Positions 37,915 through 50,136 of a stretch of DNA of 64,000 nt are shown one piece after another. Within the stretch, counting starts at the first letter, position 1. Each line of letters starts with the position of its first letter. The DNA comes from Desulfobacterales bacterium. GTDB lineage: Bacteria > Desulfobacterota > Desulfobacteria > Desulfobacterales > Desulfobacteraceae. The translations under genes were made by a program, and so were the position numbers. The notes beneath the pieces are model-generated. The model made no database searches, had not been told where the DNA came from, and was given only the letters and a program-made list of their open reading frames with translations. Where the stretch lies: positions 1 through 64,000 of the forward strand of contig JAKSAX010000076.1 of assembly GCA_022361395.1 (NCBI GenBank), in the 5' to 3' direction.

Positions 37915-39279
37915 ATGCAGAAAGAACAGATACAGATACTGAAAGTCAGCATTAAAAGGCTGCTGCGCCGGGGAGCAAATAAGCAATTGCTCAACATCAT
38001 AAATAAAACCCATATGGCAGACCTTTCAATCGTATTTCAGGAACTGACGCTGATCAATCAGCAGAAATTGTTTAATCTCCTGGAGGATCCCGAAGAGATC
38101 GGCATTCTTTTTTCCAAGCTTGATGAAGCGACTTTTGTTGAATTTATAAAAAACGTGAATTTCAATAAACTTGTTGAAATTTTTGACCATATGCCTTCGG
38201 ATGATGCTGCTGAATTGCTCGGTCTTCTGGATGAAGAGCTTTCAGATAAGATATTGTCCAAGATGAAAAAAGAGGAGTCGGACAATGTCGAGCAGATCAT
38301 GAGCTATGACGAAGACACTGCCGGCAGCCTTATGGTCAAAGACTATGTTGCACTGGAAGAGGATGTTAATGCAAAACAGGTCATTGAATCATTGCAGAAT
38401 AAGTATCTGGATGTTGAAATGCCCTTCTATATTTATGTAATTGACGCCTATGGCAAACTGGTTGGGGTCAGTTCCCTGCGGCAACTGGTTGTTGAGTCAC
38501 CTGACCGTCCCCTGAAAGAGTTCATGGCAACGGACATCGTTTCGGTCAAGCCATATACTGACCGGGAAGAGGTGGCCCGGCTGGTATCGCTTTATGACTA
38601 CCTTGCCATTCCCGTTGTGGATGACGACAACCGCATTGTGGGTATTGTAACGGTTGACGACGTTATAGATATCCTCCATGAGGCAGCTACGGAAGATATG
38701 CTTAAGATGGCCGGTGTGGGTGAAGAGTACGTGGAAACCCAGACCATAATCAAAGGAACGAGGATACGTCTTCCCTGGCTGTTTGCCAGTTGCCTGGGGG
38801 GAGTGGCCGCCTTTTTCATCATTGGCGGTTTTGAGGACACACTGGTGCAATTTGCCGGACTTGCGGCCTTTATCCCGGTGATCATGGGAATGGGCGGTAA
38901 TATCGGCACCCAGAGTTCCACTATTGTGGTCCGTGGAATTGCCACGGGCAGGGTGGATGTCAGGGATTTTACACAGGTTGTTTCCAAAGAACTGGCAGTC
39001 GGCCTCATCCTGGGGGTTGTCTACGGGCTGCTTATCGGTATGGTGGCAAAAATCAGTTTTTTTGACCAGCCCTTTTCCTGGGCACTGGCAGTTGCAGTGG
39101 GGCTGGCCATTGTCTCTTCCATGTCCGTTGCCGCCCTGGTCGGTTCTATGGTCCCGCTGATCTTTCAGCGTCTGAACATTGACCCGGCTGTGGCCACAGG
39201 CCCTTTTGTGACCACCTCAATCGATATCGTCAGTGTGTACTGCTACTTTATGATTGCCCGGTTCCTGCTCGGCTTTTGA
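37915..39279 (+). CDS. mgtE: magnesium transporter MgtE
   Basis: MgtE N-domain, EQIMSYDEDTAGSLM, CBS pair, MGGNIGTQSSTIVVRGIATGRV. Confidence 0.94.
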   Translation: MQKEQIQILKVSIKRLLRRGANKQLLNIINKTHMADLSIVFQELTLINQQKLFNLLEDPEEIGILFSKLDEATFVEFIKNVNFNKLVEIFDHMPSDDAAELLGLLDEELSDKILSKMKKEESDNVEQIMSYDEDTAGSLMVKDYVALEEDVNAKQVIESLQNKYLDVEMPFYIYVIDAYGKLVGVSSLRQLVVESPDRPLKEFMATDIVSVKPYTDREEVARLVSLYDYLAIPVVDDDNRIVGIVTVDDVIDILHEAATEDMLKMAGVGEEYVETQTIIKGTRIRLPWLFASCLGGVAAFFIIGGFEDTLVQFAGLAAFIPVIMGMGGNIGTQSSTIVVRGIATGRVDVRDFTQVVSKELAVGLILGVVYGLLIGMVAKISFFDQPFSWALAVAVGLAIVSSMSVAALVGSMVPLIFQRLNIDPAVATGPFVTTSIDIVSVYCYFMIARFLLGF

Positions 39280-39288
39280 AGGTATTAA

Positions 39289-40068
39289 ATGGCGGATTTC
39301 AGCACAGATGCCATCCTGCTGCGTAAGATTGAGTACGGGGATCATGACCTTATCATCACATTTCTGACCCGTGACCGCGGAAAAATCGCAGTCATTGCCA
39401 AGAATGCCAAACAGAGTGTCAGACGGTTTTCAGGCTCGCTGGATCTTTTTTCAGCAAACAGTATCCAGTGCACATTCCCAAAAAAAAATAAGGACGGATT
39501 GATTATTCTGGCCCAGTCCGACCTGGACAACGGGTTTGCCAACATTCGTTATGATGTTATCAAGACAGGCTATGCCTGCTATTGGGTTGAGATCCTGACC
39601 CTGTGGCTTGAGGAGGGGAAACCCCAGCAGGAGCTGTTTGACCTGCTCTACTTTTCCCTGGACGCGCTGAACAGGTCAGATATTAGAACCCAGGTGGTCA
39701 GCCTGCTGTTCCAGATACGGTTCATGGGAATTTCCGGCTTTGCGCCCAACCTGGAATTTTGCGATTCGTGCGGTAAGGATCTGGATACCATTACCAGGGG
39801 GACGCTGCGGTTTGATTTCAAAGAGGGGCAGGTGATCTGTCCGGGATGCCGGCCCAACGCCTCAAAATACGGCATGGAGGTCTCTAAAGGCACTTTGAAG
39901 CAGCTGGCCTGGATAAATGCGACTGAGATGGACCGGGCGGACCGGATTAAATTTTCTCCCCTTGCCATACGTGAGGGAGAGGTTTTACTTGAATCTTTTA
40001 TACCTTTTCATATCGGAAGGGAGTTCAAAAGCCTTGGTTTTTTACGCAGGATGAAACGGGAAAGATGA
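39289..40068 (+). CDS. recO: DNA repair protein RecO
   Basis: DAILLRKIEYGDHDLIITFLTRDRGKIAVIAKNAKQSVRRF; Cys motif CDSCGKDL. Confidence 0.93.
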   Translation: MADFSTDAILLRKIEYGDHDLIITFLTRDRGKIAVIAKNAKQSVRRFSGSLDLFSANSIQCTFPKKNKDGLIILAQSDLDNGFANIRYDVIKTGYACYWVEILTLWLEEGKPQQELFDLLYFSLDALNRSDIRTQVVSLLFQIRFMGISGFAPNLEFCDSCGKDLDTITRGTLRFDFKEGQVICPGCRPNASKYGMEVSKGTLKQLAWINATEMDRADRIKFSPLAIREGEVLLESFIPFHIGREFKSLGFLRRMKRER

Positions 40069-41108
40069 ACTTTAAGCCTATACTTGACAGCAACCTAATT
40101 AAAACCTCAGTGCCCTGCCGGGTGGATTTTGGCGGAACACTGGATATTTCGACATTTTACCTGCCCCTTTCCCATCTGGAACCGGCTACCTTGAACCTGG
40201 CGCTGGATATGCGGACCTACGTGACCCTGTCACCCTGGAAAAAGGGGCGAATTAAAATCTCTTCAAAAGGATTTGAATCCATGGAAAGGGGCCGTGAAGA
40301 GTCAGGCGTGGACAATCCAATGGGCCTGATGTTTGCCATTGCCGGATATTTCAATGCCCATGGGGTTCATATTCATATCGAATCAACCTCTCCGCCGCGC
40401 AGTGCCCTTGGCGGTTCTTCCTCTGCTGCAGTGGCCGTTATTGCAGCCTTTTATGCAGCAATGGACGAAGTAAAAGAACCTGAGCATATTGCCTGGCTGG
40501 CCCACTATATTGAATCTTCGGTTGCCGGGATACCCTGCGGAGGACAGGATCAGACAGCCGCCGCTTTCGGCGGGGTTAATCTCTGGGAGTGGGGCTTTGG
40601 TGATGAAGGCCCAAGGTTTACCCGGAAACCGCTCTATGAAGACGAAGAAGAGAGGCAAATGCTGAATCAGAGGATACTTGTGGCCTATTGCGGTATACCC
40701 CATGAATCAAAAGATATCAACGGTCAATGGGTTGCCGCATTCAAGTCAGGAAAAGCGGTTCACCATTTTAAGGAAATAGTCGCCATTACAAAAAAATTTT
40801 CAAGCGCCCTCCAGGCTAAAAACTTCAGTTTTGCAGGGGAGTTGATGAACCGGGAGACAGAGATCCGGTGTGAAATTACCCCTGAGGTCCTTGACAAGAC
40901 AGGTAAAAAGTTGTTTGAAAGAGCAAAGGCTGTTCAATGCGGTGCCAGGTTTACCGGTGCCGGCGGGGGCGGATGTCTCTGGGCAGTTGGAGAGCAGGAA
41001 AATATTCAGGCGCTTTCAGGTTCCTGGCAAAAGGTTCTGGACACGGTTGAAAACGGCAGGATACTGGACACATCTATTGATCCCAAAGGAATCCTGATTC
41101 ATAGATGA
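40065..41108 (+). CDS. GHMP kinase family protein
   Basis: SPPRSALGGSSSAAVAVIAAF; CGARFTGAGGGGCLWAV. Confidence 0.9.
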   Translation: MNFKPILDSNLIKTSVPCRVDFGGTLDISTFYLPLSHLEPATLNLALDMRTYVTLSPWKKGRIKISSKGFESMERGREESGVDNPMGLMFAIAGYFNAHGVHIHIESTSPPRSALGGSSSAAVAVIAAFYAAMDEVKEPEHIAWLAHYIESSVAGIPCGGQDQTAAAFGGVNLWEWGFGDEGPRFTRKPLYEDEEERQMLNQRILVAYCGIPHESKDINGQWVAAFKSGKAVHHFKEIVAITKKFSSALQAKNFSFAGELMNRETEIRCEITPEVLDKTGKKLFERAKAVQCGARFTGAGGGGCLWAVGEQENIQALSGSWQKVLDTVENGRILDTSIDPKGILIHR

Positions 41109-41433
41109 CCGGGTGCGATTTTTGTTTGCTCTGATCCCTGAACCACAGTGTAAGAAATATCAGCCGAAAAATACAAATACGACGATAAAACAGAAAAGGA
41201 GATCCCCATGGCAGGTTATGACCCTGAAAAGGATAAAAAAGTAGCAGAGTGGAAGAACGAGGAAACCGGATTACTGATTTCCATCCAGCAATACGGAGAA
41301 GGAGAACCCAAGGTTCAGATCGGCCCCAGAATCCTTAAGAAAAAAGACGGCAGCGACAGGGCGCCCTCAAAAGCAGGACGGCTTTCTGTCGAGGATATCA
41401 TGTGGCTCTACGATATTATAGATGAGGTAAAGG

Positions 41434-44237
<2,804 letters not shown>

Positions 44238-44368
44238 CCCGAGGGGCATCTGTTTATACTATGGGAGATCCTGCAATTCGGGGGATTCATGTAATGGTGC
44301 CCATAAAATGTTCCCGCTGTTAAGATTCTTGATGCAAACCTGTAATTAGGGTATTATTCCCTACTTAA

Positions 44369-44386
44369 AGATTCAGATCTAAATCT
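44369..44386. promoter_or_regulatory. candidate operator palindrome upstream of ars-like operon
   Basis: AGATTCAGATCTAAATCT, 18-bp palindrome with one mismatched pair, just upstream of RBS. Confidence 0.35.
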
Positions 44387-44405
44387 ATCATAAGGAGACG
44401 TTTCC

Positions 44406-44738
44406 ATGGAGACTTACTATAATCCTGAAGACCTGCCCAAGTTTGAAGAGGTCGGTAAGGATGCACCTGAGCTTGCGCAGAAATTTTTTGAATACTATGG
44501 CCAGGTTTTCTCAGAAGGGGAGCTGACTGAACGGGAAAAAGCGTTGATCGCCCTGGCAGTTGCCCAGACCATCCAGTGCCCCTATTGCATTGATGCATAC
44601 ACCCGTGCATGTCTTGAAAAAGGATCTAACCTGGCGGAAATGACAGAGGCACTTCATGTGGCAACCGCAATACGGGGAGGCGCATCCCTGGTCCATGGGG
44701 TCCAGATGAGGAAAATCGCTGAAAAAATGTCAATGTAA
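44406..44738 (+). CDS. carboxymuconolactone decarboxylase/AhpD-like protein (arsenosugar-associated peroxidase-like)
   Basis: LTEREKALIALAVAQTIQCPYCIDAYTRACLEKG; immediately upstream of ArsS-like radical SAM gene. Confidence 0.85.
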   Translation: METYYNPEDLPKFEEVGKDAPELAQKFFEYYGQVFSEGELTEREKALIALAVAQTIQCPYCIDAYTRACLEKGSNLAEMTEALHVATAIRGGASLVHGVQMRKIAEKMSM

Positions 44739-44808
44739 CCCCTGTCGGAAGCATCCGGGGGGCAGATACCTCCGAAGTACCTGACCCCGGATGCAAAAGG
44801 AGCCAAAA

Positions 44809-45792
44809 GTGTCATCGGAAAATGCACATACCGTCCCGGATTTCAGCGCGACATTGTCCTTTGAAGGACTGGAACTGAAGCGGGATAAACTAACCACCTG
44901 CCAGGTAAATCTGGGACTTGTCTGCAACCAGGCCTGCAGGCACTGCCACCTGTCTGCAGGGCCGGGCCGCAAGGAGTTGATGGACCTGGCAACTATCCGC
45001 CAGGTGGTCAATTTTGTGAAGGACACTGATATAACAACAGTTGACATCACAGGCGGGGCACCTGAAATGAATCCCAATCTTCCTGAGCTCATGGATCTTG
45101 TGGCGGAACTGGGTAAAAAAATGATTCTAAGGTGCAATTTATCCGCGTTGTACGATCAGGACACCGGCAATATCCAAGAGCGGCTCGTAAGACACCGGGT
45201 CAATGTGACGGCCTCTCTTCCCTCCATGAATAAGAATCAGACCGACGGTCAGCGGGGAGACGGGATTTTCAACAAGAGCATGGATGCATTGAAACGGCTC
45301 AATGATCTTGGATATGGCGACCCTGAGTCCGGTCTTGAACTGGATCTGGTATCCAACCCGGCCGGGGCGTTTATGCCCAGCCCTCAAGCCTCAACAGAAA
45401 AAAGATTTAAGCAGATTCTCAGGGAAAAACAGGGAATAGGTTTTAACCGGCTCTTTACCTTTGCCAATATGCCCCTTGGACGCTTTGAGAACTGGCTTAA
45501 AAAATCCGGCAACTATGAGGGGTATATGACCATGCTCTATAAGGGGTTCAATCCCTGCACCCTCCCGGGACTGATGTGCAGAAACCTGGTATCGGTCGGC
45601 TGGAACGGATATTTATATGATTGTGATTTTAACCTGGCAGCAGATATTCCCCTGGGTAACTCGCCCACTCATATCAGCACGGCCGCTCCTGAAAATTTTC
45701 TAAACAGGGAAGTGGCAGTGGGCACCCATTGTTATGCCTGTACTGCAGGATCCGGATTTACATGAGGGGGGGCCATTGACGTTCCCGGTTAG
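44809..45792 (+). CDS. arsS: ArsS-like radical SAM protein (arsenosugar biosynthesis type), putative selenoprotein with C-terminal Sec at TGA 45763..45765
   Basis: CNQACRHCHLSAGP radical SAM motif; C-terminal HCYACTAGSGFT-U-GGAIDVPG to TAG 45790..45792; hairpin GTTCCC-GGTTA-GGGAAC after TGA. Start taken as GTG 44809 preceded by AAAAGGAG (track start 44791). Confidence 0.8.
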
Positions 45793-45797
45793 GGAAC
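45781..45797 (+). promoter_or_regulatory. putative bacterial SECIS element (overlaps arsS stop codon)
   Basis: perfect 6-bp stem GTTCCC/GGGAAC, loop GGTTA (GG at start), loop starts 22 nt after TGA. Confidence 0.7.
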
Positions 45798-45811
45798 TAA
45801 ATCAAATGGGA

Positions 45812-46714
45812 TCAGGCCTCCGTATCTGATTCAAGCCGTTTGCTGAGGACCAGAACAGGATCATCCCCGTAGCCTGCGGTTTTGTAAAATTGAATAACCC
45901 CTGTATTGCTTTTCCGCACCATAAGGTTGATTTTCGGGCAGCCCAACTGCCCGAGCAATTTCTCCCCGTGCTTAACCAATTGGCCGGCCACGCCTTTTTT
46001 TCTGAATTCAGGGGCAACACCCAGATAGTAAAACCAGCCCCTGTGGCCGTCATACCCAGCCATGCATGAGCCAATGACCTGGTCGTCCAGCAGGGCAAGA
46101 TAAAAAAGATCGGGGGAATCATCCAGCTTTCGTTGAATATCCTTTTGGGGGTCATTCCACGGCACGGTCAGTCCGCACCTGTTCCACAGGTCAATCACCC
46201 GGTTCCTGTACTGATCCGTATAGGTTGATATGGATAGCGCCTCTTCCAGGGAAGGGAGCTTCTTTTTCATAAAAACGCTTAAAGGGTCTTCTTTATAATC
46301 GCCAAAGGGGCGGGTTTCCATAAACCCTGCTTCCCGGTAAAAGGAGATGGCTGCTGCCTGATGAATACCTGTTTCCAGCCGGGCCACAGGAAGATCCCTG
46401 CTCAACGCAAGGTGCTCCAGTGCACGGAGAATTATGCCGGCCATACCCTTTCTTCTATGGGTCTCAGGGATGTACATCCGTTTGATTTCAGCATACCCTT
46501 CCATAAACTTTACCGCACCGATTCCGGCAAGAGCGTTGTTGTCCCTGACACCGATCATAACGACATTGTCCCGCATCAGGGTGTCGATTCCGTCCAGGTG
46601 GTTGCTCTCCGGAGGATAAAGGGATTCCTGGTAAGTATCCAGGGCCGCAATCAGGTTCCGGACATCTTCAGCATCAGGAGTTACTTGTTCAACGGTTATA
46701 TCTGAGAGTTGCAT
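45812..46714 (-). CDS. tandem GNAT acetyltransferase (two GNAT domains)
   Basis: KRMYIPETHRRKGMAGIILRALEHL and FYYLGVAPEFRKKGVAGQLVKHGEKLL. Confidence 0.87.
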   Translation of the reverse strand: MQLSDITVEQVTPDAEDVRNLIAALDTYQESLYPPESNHLDGIDTLMRDNVVMIGVRDNNALAGIGAVKFMEGYAEIKRMYIPETHRRKGMAGIILRALEHLALSRDLPVARLETGIHQAAAISFYREAGFMETRPFGDYKEDPLSVFMKKKLPSLEEALSISTYTDQYRNRVIDLWNRCGLTVPWNDPQKDIQRKLDDSPDLFYLALLDDQVIGSCMAGYDGHRGWFYYLGVAPEFRKKGVAGQLVKHGEKLLGQLGCPKINLMVRKSNTGVIQFYKTAGYGDDPVLVLSKRLESDTEA

Positions 46715-46744
46715 GTCTGTCTTCCACTGTTAGGAACAAATTAT

Positions 46745-47302
46745 TTAATAATCAACGCCCGGCTGGGGCACAATGCCTTTACGGTAGGCGTGCTTGATTT
46801 CCCTGACCTCACTCACCGTGTCTGCCATATCGATAATATCGGAATGGGCATCCCGTCCGGTCAGAATCATATGGAGCCTGTCAGGCCTTAGAGACAATAT
46901 CTCTTTAACTTGCTCAAGATCAACCAGATTCAGGGCAAGGGCGTTGTTGATTTCGTCCAGAATAATAAGGTCAAAGGCATTGGAGGCGAGTTTTGATTTG
47001 ACGAGGTCAATAGCCTCCTGGGCATTTTTCCTGTGTTCGCTGTGGGGATACGGGTTCCCTTCAATGCCGCAAAACCCTTTACCTGTATGAAAAAGTTCAA
47101 CATATTTTCCAAGATGGGTGACCCCGTCCCACTCACCCGAGTAGAGGTCGCCTTTCATAAACTGAATGATGCAGACCTTCATTTCGTGGCCGGCGGCCCT
47201 TAGGGCCATACCCATGGCAGAGGTGGTCTTTCCTTTGCCGTTCCCGGTGATCACCACCACCAGGCCCTGTTCTTTTTCCGGGGTGAGGCGTTTTATTTCC
47301 AT
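46745..47302 (-). CDS. cobO: cob(I)yrinic acid a,c-diamide adenosyltransferase
   Basis: VVITGNGKGKTTSAMGMALRAAGHEMKVCIIQFMKG; DLIILDEINNAL. Confidence 0.94.
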   Translation of the reverse strand: MEIKRLTPEKEQGLVVVITGNGKGKTTSAMGMALRAAGHEMKVCIIQFMKGDLYSGEWDGVTHLGKYVELFHTGKGFCGIEGNPYPHSEHRKNAQEAIDLVKSKLASNAFDLIILDEINNALALNLVDLEQVKEILSLRPDRLHMILTGRDAHSDIIDMADTVSEVREIKHAYRKGIVPQPGVDY

Positions 47303-47310
47303 GTCGTCTC

Positions 47311-48786
47311 CTATACCTCAGATAGGTTTTTTGCTGTAACAACCAGATTTCTGCCCCTTGCCTTCGCCTGGTAAAGGGCCTTATCAGCTCTCATTAAAAA
47401 TTCATCCAGGGTTTGTCCGGATTGATATTCGGCAATACCGCAGCTGACTGATATCATGTTCATGACATCGGGTAAAACCGTGGCATCGTCGAACTCATGG
47501 GAGGCAACCGCCATCCTCAATCTCTCTGCAACCTTACGGGTTGCTTCAAGATCATTTTGCACCAGCAGGATAAACTCATCGCCTCCCCACCTCACCAGCA
47601 TATCCTGTCCTCTTACGGCCCGGGAGGCGAGACGGGCAATATCCCTGATCACGCGGTCTCCCATAAGGTGTCCCATGGTATCGTTTATGGTTTTCAAATG
47701 ATCGATATCAAAGAGAATCAGGCACATGGGGCTGTTCGTGCGCCGGTTAACCTGGGTCATATACCTGAACCGCTGCTCAAATTCATTCCTGTTAAATGCC
47801 TGTGTCAGCGGGTCTACCATGGCCATCTCTTCAAGCTTCTTCTGAAAAAAGTTAATCACCAGGGTGGCAAAAATCAAGGTGACAACCGTGATGAGAATAC
47901 TGAAGCAGATGTTTTTGTAAAAGGTTGATTCAATGCTTTTCATGGCTGCAGTCTCATCCTGCTCCACCATGAGAAACCAGCCCAGTTCACTTACAAACCT
48001 TGAAGTAAGTAGGATATGCCGCCCCTCATTGTCATATTCAAACAACGCCGGGTTGTGAATGTTCTCAAGAATCTTCGGGGCAATGCCGGTAAGTCCCGGG
48101 ATTTGATGAATGGACAGGGTTTCTATCTTTGTTTTATCCGTGTGAACCTGGATCACCCCGCCCGGGTCCACCATGTATACATTCCGATTGTATTTTTCCC
48201 GGTAATCATGGAGCAGGGTGGCGATCCGGTTGTAATCCAGTCCAACCCCCACAACCCCGAGAAACTGCCCTTCATAGCCGGTCAGCCTGTGGTTTATGAA
48301 GACGGTTAAAAGATTCAGCGCAGCTTCATTGGTATCAACATCAAGTGCGTAGTCCACCCCTGTATTTTTAAATTTGTAATACCAGACATCATGGTCATCC
48401 TCAGGTGATATCCGTTTTACTATCCCGTTGAAATGGTAATAATTCCCACTGGTTTCCGAAACAAAAAAGACGGTTGAAAACCCGTATTTTTCTCTGATTT
48501 GCTCAAGGTACTTCCGGATCAGCGGTATCTTTTTTTCACCGCCCAATACCCAGTCTTTCACAAAGGTATCGTTGGCCATGAGTGAAGATACAAAGATAGG
48601 ACGGGCCAGATCCTTCTGTATTCCCGAGTAGATATTGTCCCTGGAGAGGGGAAGGCTGCTCTCAATGATGCTGGCCCGTACGGATTTTTTTGAAGCTGAA
48701 TAGGAAAAAAAGTTAATCAGGAAAAAGCCTGACATCAGGATGATACTCAAACTGAGGATGAGTTTGGTTCGAATGGAGATCATCAA
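47311..48786 (-). CDS. Cache-type sensor diguanylate cyclase
   Basis: two TM segments flanking extracellular Cache-like domain; DPLTQAFNRNEFEQRF; RWGGDEFILLV. Confidence 0.9.
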   Translation of the reverse strand: MMISIRTKLILSLSIILMSGFFLINFFSYSASKKSVRASIIESSLPLSRDNIYSGIQKDLARPIFVSSLMANDTFVKDWVLGGEKKIPLIRKYLEQIREKYGFSTVFFVSETSGNYYHFNGIVKRISPEDDHDVWYYKFKNTGVDYALDVDTNEAALNLLTVFINHRLTGYEGQFLGVVGVGLDYNRIATLLHDYREKYNRNVYMVDPGGVIQVHTDKTKIETLSIHQIPGLTGIAPKILENIHNPALFEYDNEGRHILLTSRFVSELGWFLMVEQDETAAMKSIESTFYKNICFSILITVVTLIFATLVINFFQKKLEEMAMVDPLTQAFNRNEFEQRFRYMTQVNRRTNSPMCLILFDIDHLKTINDTMGHLMGDRVIRDIARLASRAVRGQDMLVRWGGDEFILLVQNDLEATRKVAERLRMAVASHEFDDATVLPDVMNMISVSCGIAEYQSGQTLDEFLMRADKALYQAKARGRNLVVTAKNLSEV

Positions 48787-48840
48787 TTTTCCCTGAATTT
48801 ATCAGTTTTCAAAATTCCCTTCCGGTTTCAGTTTTCTGCC

Positions 48841-49818
48841 TTAATCAAAAAGGGCATCAATAAATCTTTTGGCATTAAAATCCTGAAGGTCTTCTATGCC
48901 TTCACCAACCCCGATGTGAGAGATCGGAACATTCATGATGGAGGAGACTGCCGCAACGATACCGCCTTTGGCAGTGCCGTCCAGTTTGGTAACAGCTATC
49001 CGGGTAAGCCCCACGGCATCGTTAAAGATCTTTGCCTGGGAAATGGCATTCTGACCGGTGGTGGCGTCAATGACCAGCATAACTTCATGGGGGGCGCCCT
49101 TAAGTTTTTTATCGACAGAGCGTTTTATTTTTTTCAACTCCTCCATGAGGTTTTTCTGGGTGTGAAGCCGTCCTGCAGTGTCGATCAACACCACATCTAC
49201 ATCACGGGCAATGGAGGCTTCCACGGCATCATAGGCTACTGCTGCAGGATCTGCCCCTTCTTTGTGCTTGACAATACCGGCATTGGCGCGGTCCGCCCAG
49301 ATTTCCACCTGTTCAATTGCCGCAGCCCGGAAGGTGTCGGCAGCGGCAATCAATACTTTTTTACCCTCTTTTACATACCGTGTGGCAAGTTTTCCAAGGG
49401 TGGTGGTTTTGCCTGTCCCGTTTACGCCCACCATCATGATAATGTGCGGTTTTGTCTGTTTTACAGGTTCCGGGTCTGCAGGGAACAATCCGAGAAGCTC
49501 TTCTTTAAGTACTGCCTTAAGCTGTTCTCCGGTTTCAAGTTTCTTCGCTTTTTTCCGGATGCGCTCCATCATGTCCATGGTGATATCGACACCGAGATCT
49601 GAAGTCACCAGCAATTCCTCAAGCTCATCAAACAATTCGTCGTTGATAGCGGTTGCACCGGCAAATAGTTCAGTAACATCCGTGTTCAGGACTTTCCTGG
49701 TTTTGGAAAGTCCTGATTTCAGTTTTGAAAACAGGCCGTTATCGTTTGGTACTTCAGGTTTGGCAGCTTCGGTGGGTTCCGGTTTGGTTTCTTTTTTCTT
49801 GAAAAAATTAAAGGCCAC
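48841..49818 (-). CDS. ftsY: signal recognition particle receptor FtsY
   Basis: VGVNGTGKTTTLGKLATRYVKEGKKVLIAAADTFRAAAIEQVEIWADR; DTAGRLHTQKNLMEELKKI; TKLDGTAKGG. Confidence 0.96.
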   Translation of the reverse strand: MAFNFFKKKETKPEPTEAAKPEVPNDNGLFSKLKSGLSKTRKVLNTDVTELFAGATAINDELFDELEELLVTSDLGVDITMDMMERIRKKAKKLETGEQLKAVLKEELLGLFPADPEPVKQTKPHIIMMVGVNGTGKTTTLGKLATRYVKEGKKVLIAAADTFRAAAIEQVEIWADRANAGIVKHKEGADPAAVAYDAVEASIARDVDVVLIDTAGRLHTQKNLMEELKKIKRSVDKKLKGAPHEVMLVIDATTGQNAISQAKIFNDAVGLTRIAVTKLDGTAKGGIVAAVSSIMNVPISHIGVGEGIEDLQDFNAKRFIDALFD

Positions 49819-49902
49819 GCCTTATATCTCCTTAAACGTCATTTTATATATCAAGTGTATGGTCTTTTACATTTTTATTGGCCATGAATCAAGGAAAGAC
49901 CC

Positions 49903-50058
49903 AAGGCAATCGTGTATAAACTTGGCACTGTTTTTAATTTATTAAAGGTTTTGGGTACTTATGCCTGATCCGGATTTTGCCTGCGATTGCCTGTACACAA
50001 GTAAGTTACTGGAATCATTGGATCTGGGAAGCTATATCCGCTGACCCTGTGGAAAGAC
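49903..50058 (+). repeat. ~155-bp conserved intergenic element, copy B (upstream of diguanylate cyclase)
   Basis: AAGGCAATCGTGTATAAACTTGGCA...CCGGATTTTGCCTGCGATTGCCTGTACACAAGTAAGTTACTGGAATC...CTGACCCTG; homologous to 30101..30256. Confidence 0.7.
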
Positions 50059-50136
50059 CGTTAAATTGACTTTACTTTCTCACTGCCAACCGATAAAAAT
50101 AGGACAGTCAATGATCCACATCACGGGGACGAGATT

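Noticed and set aside
45766-45797. Hairpin GTTCCC-GGTTA-GGGAAC as a simple terminator of arsS
   Set aside because: No T-tract follows, stem overlaps the readthrough stop codon, and loop/position fit a SECIS; a terminator role is not supported
49903-50058. c-di-GMP (GEMM) riboswitch upstream of the diguanylate cyclase
   Set aside because: Does not show the GEMM core motifs I know; same element also precedes a transporter gene
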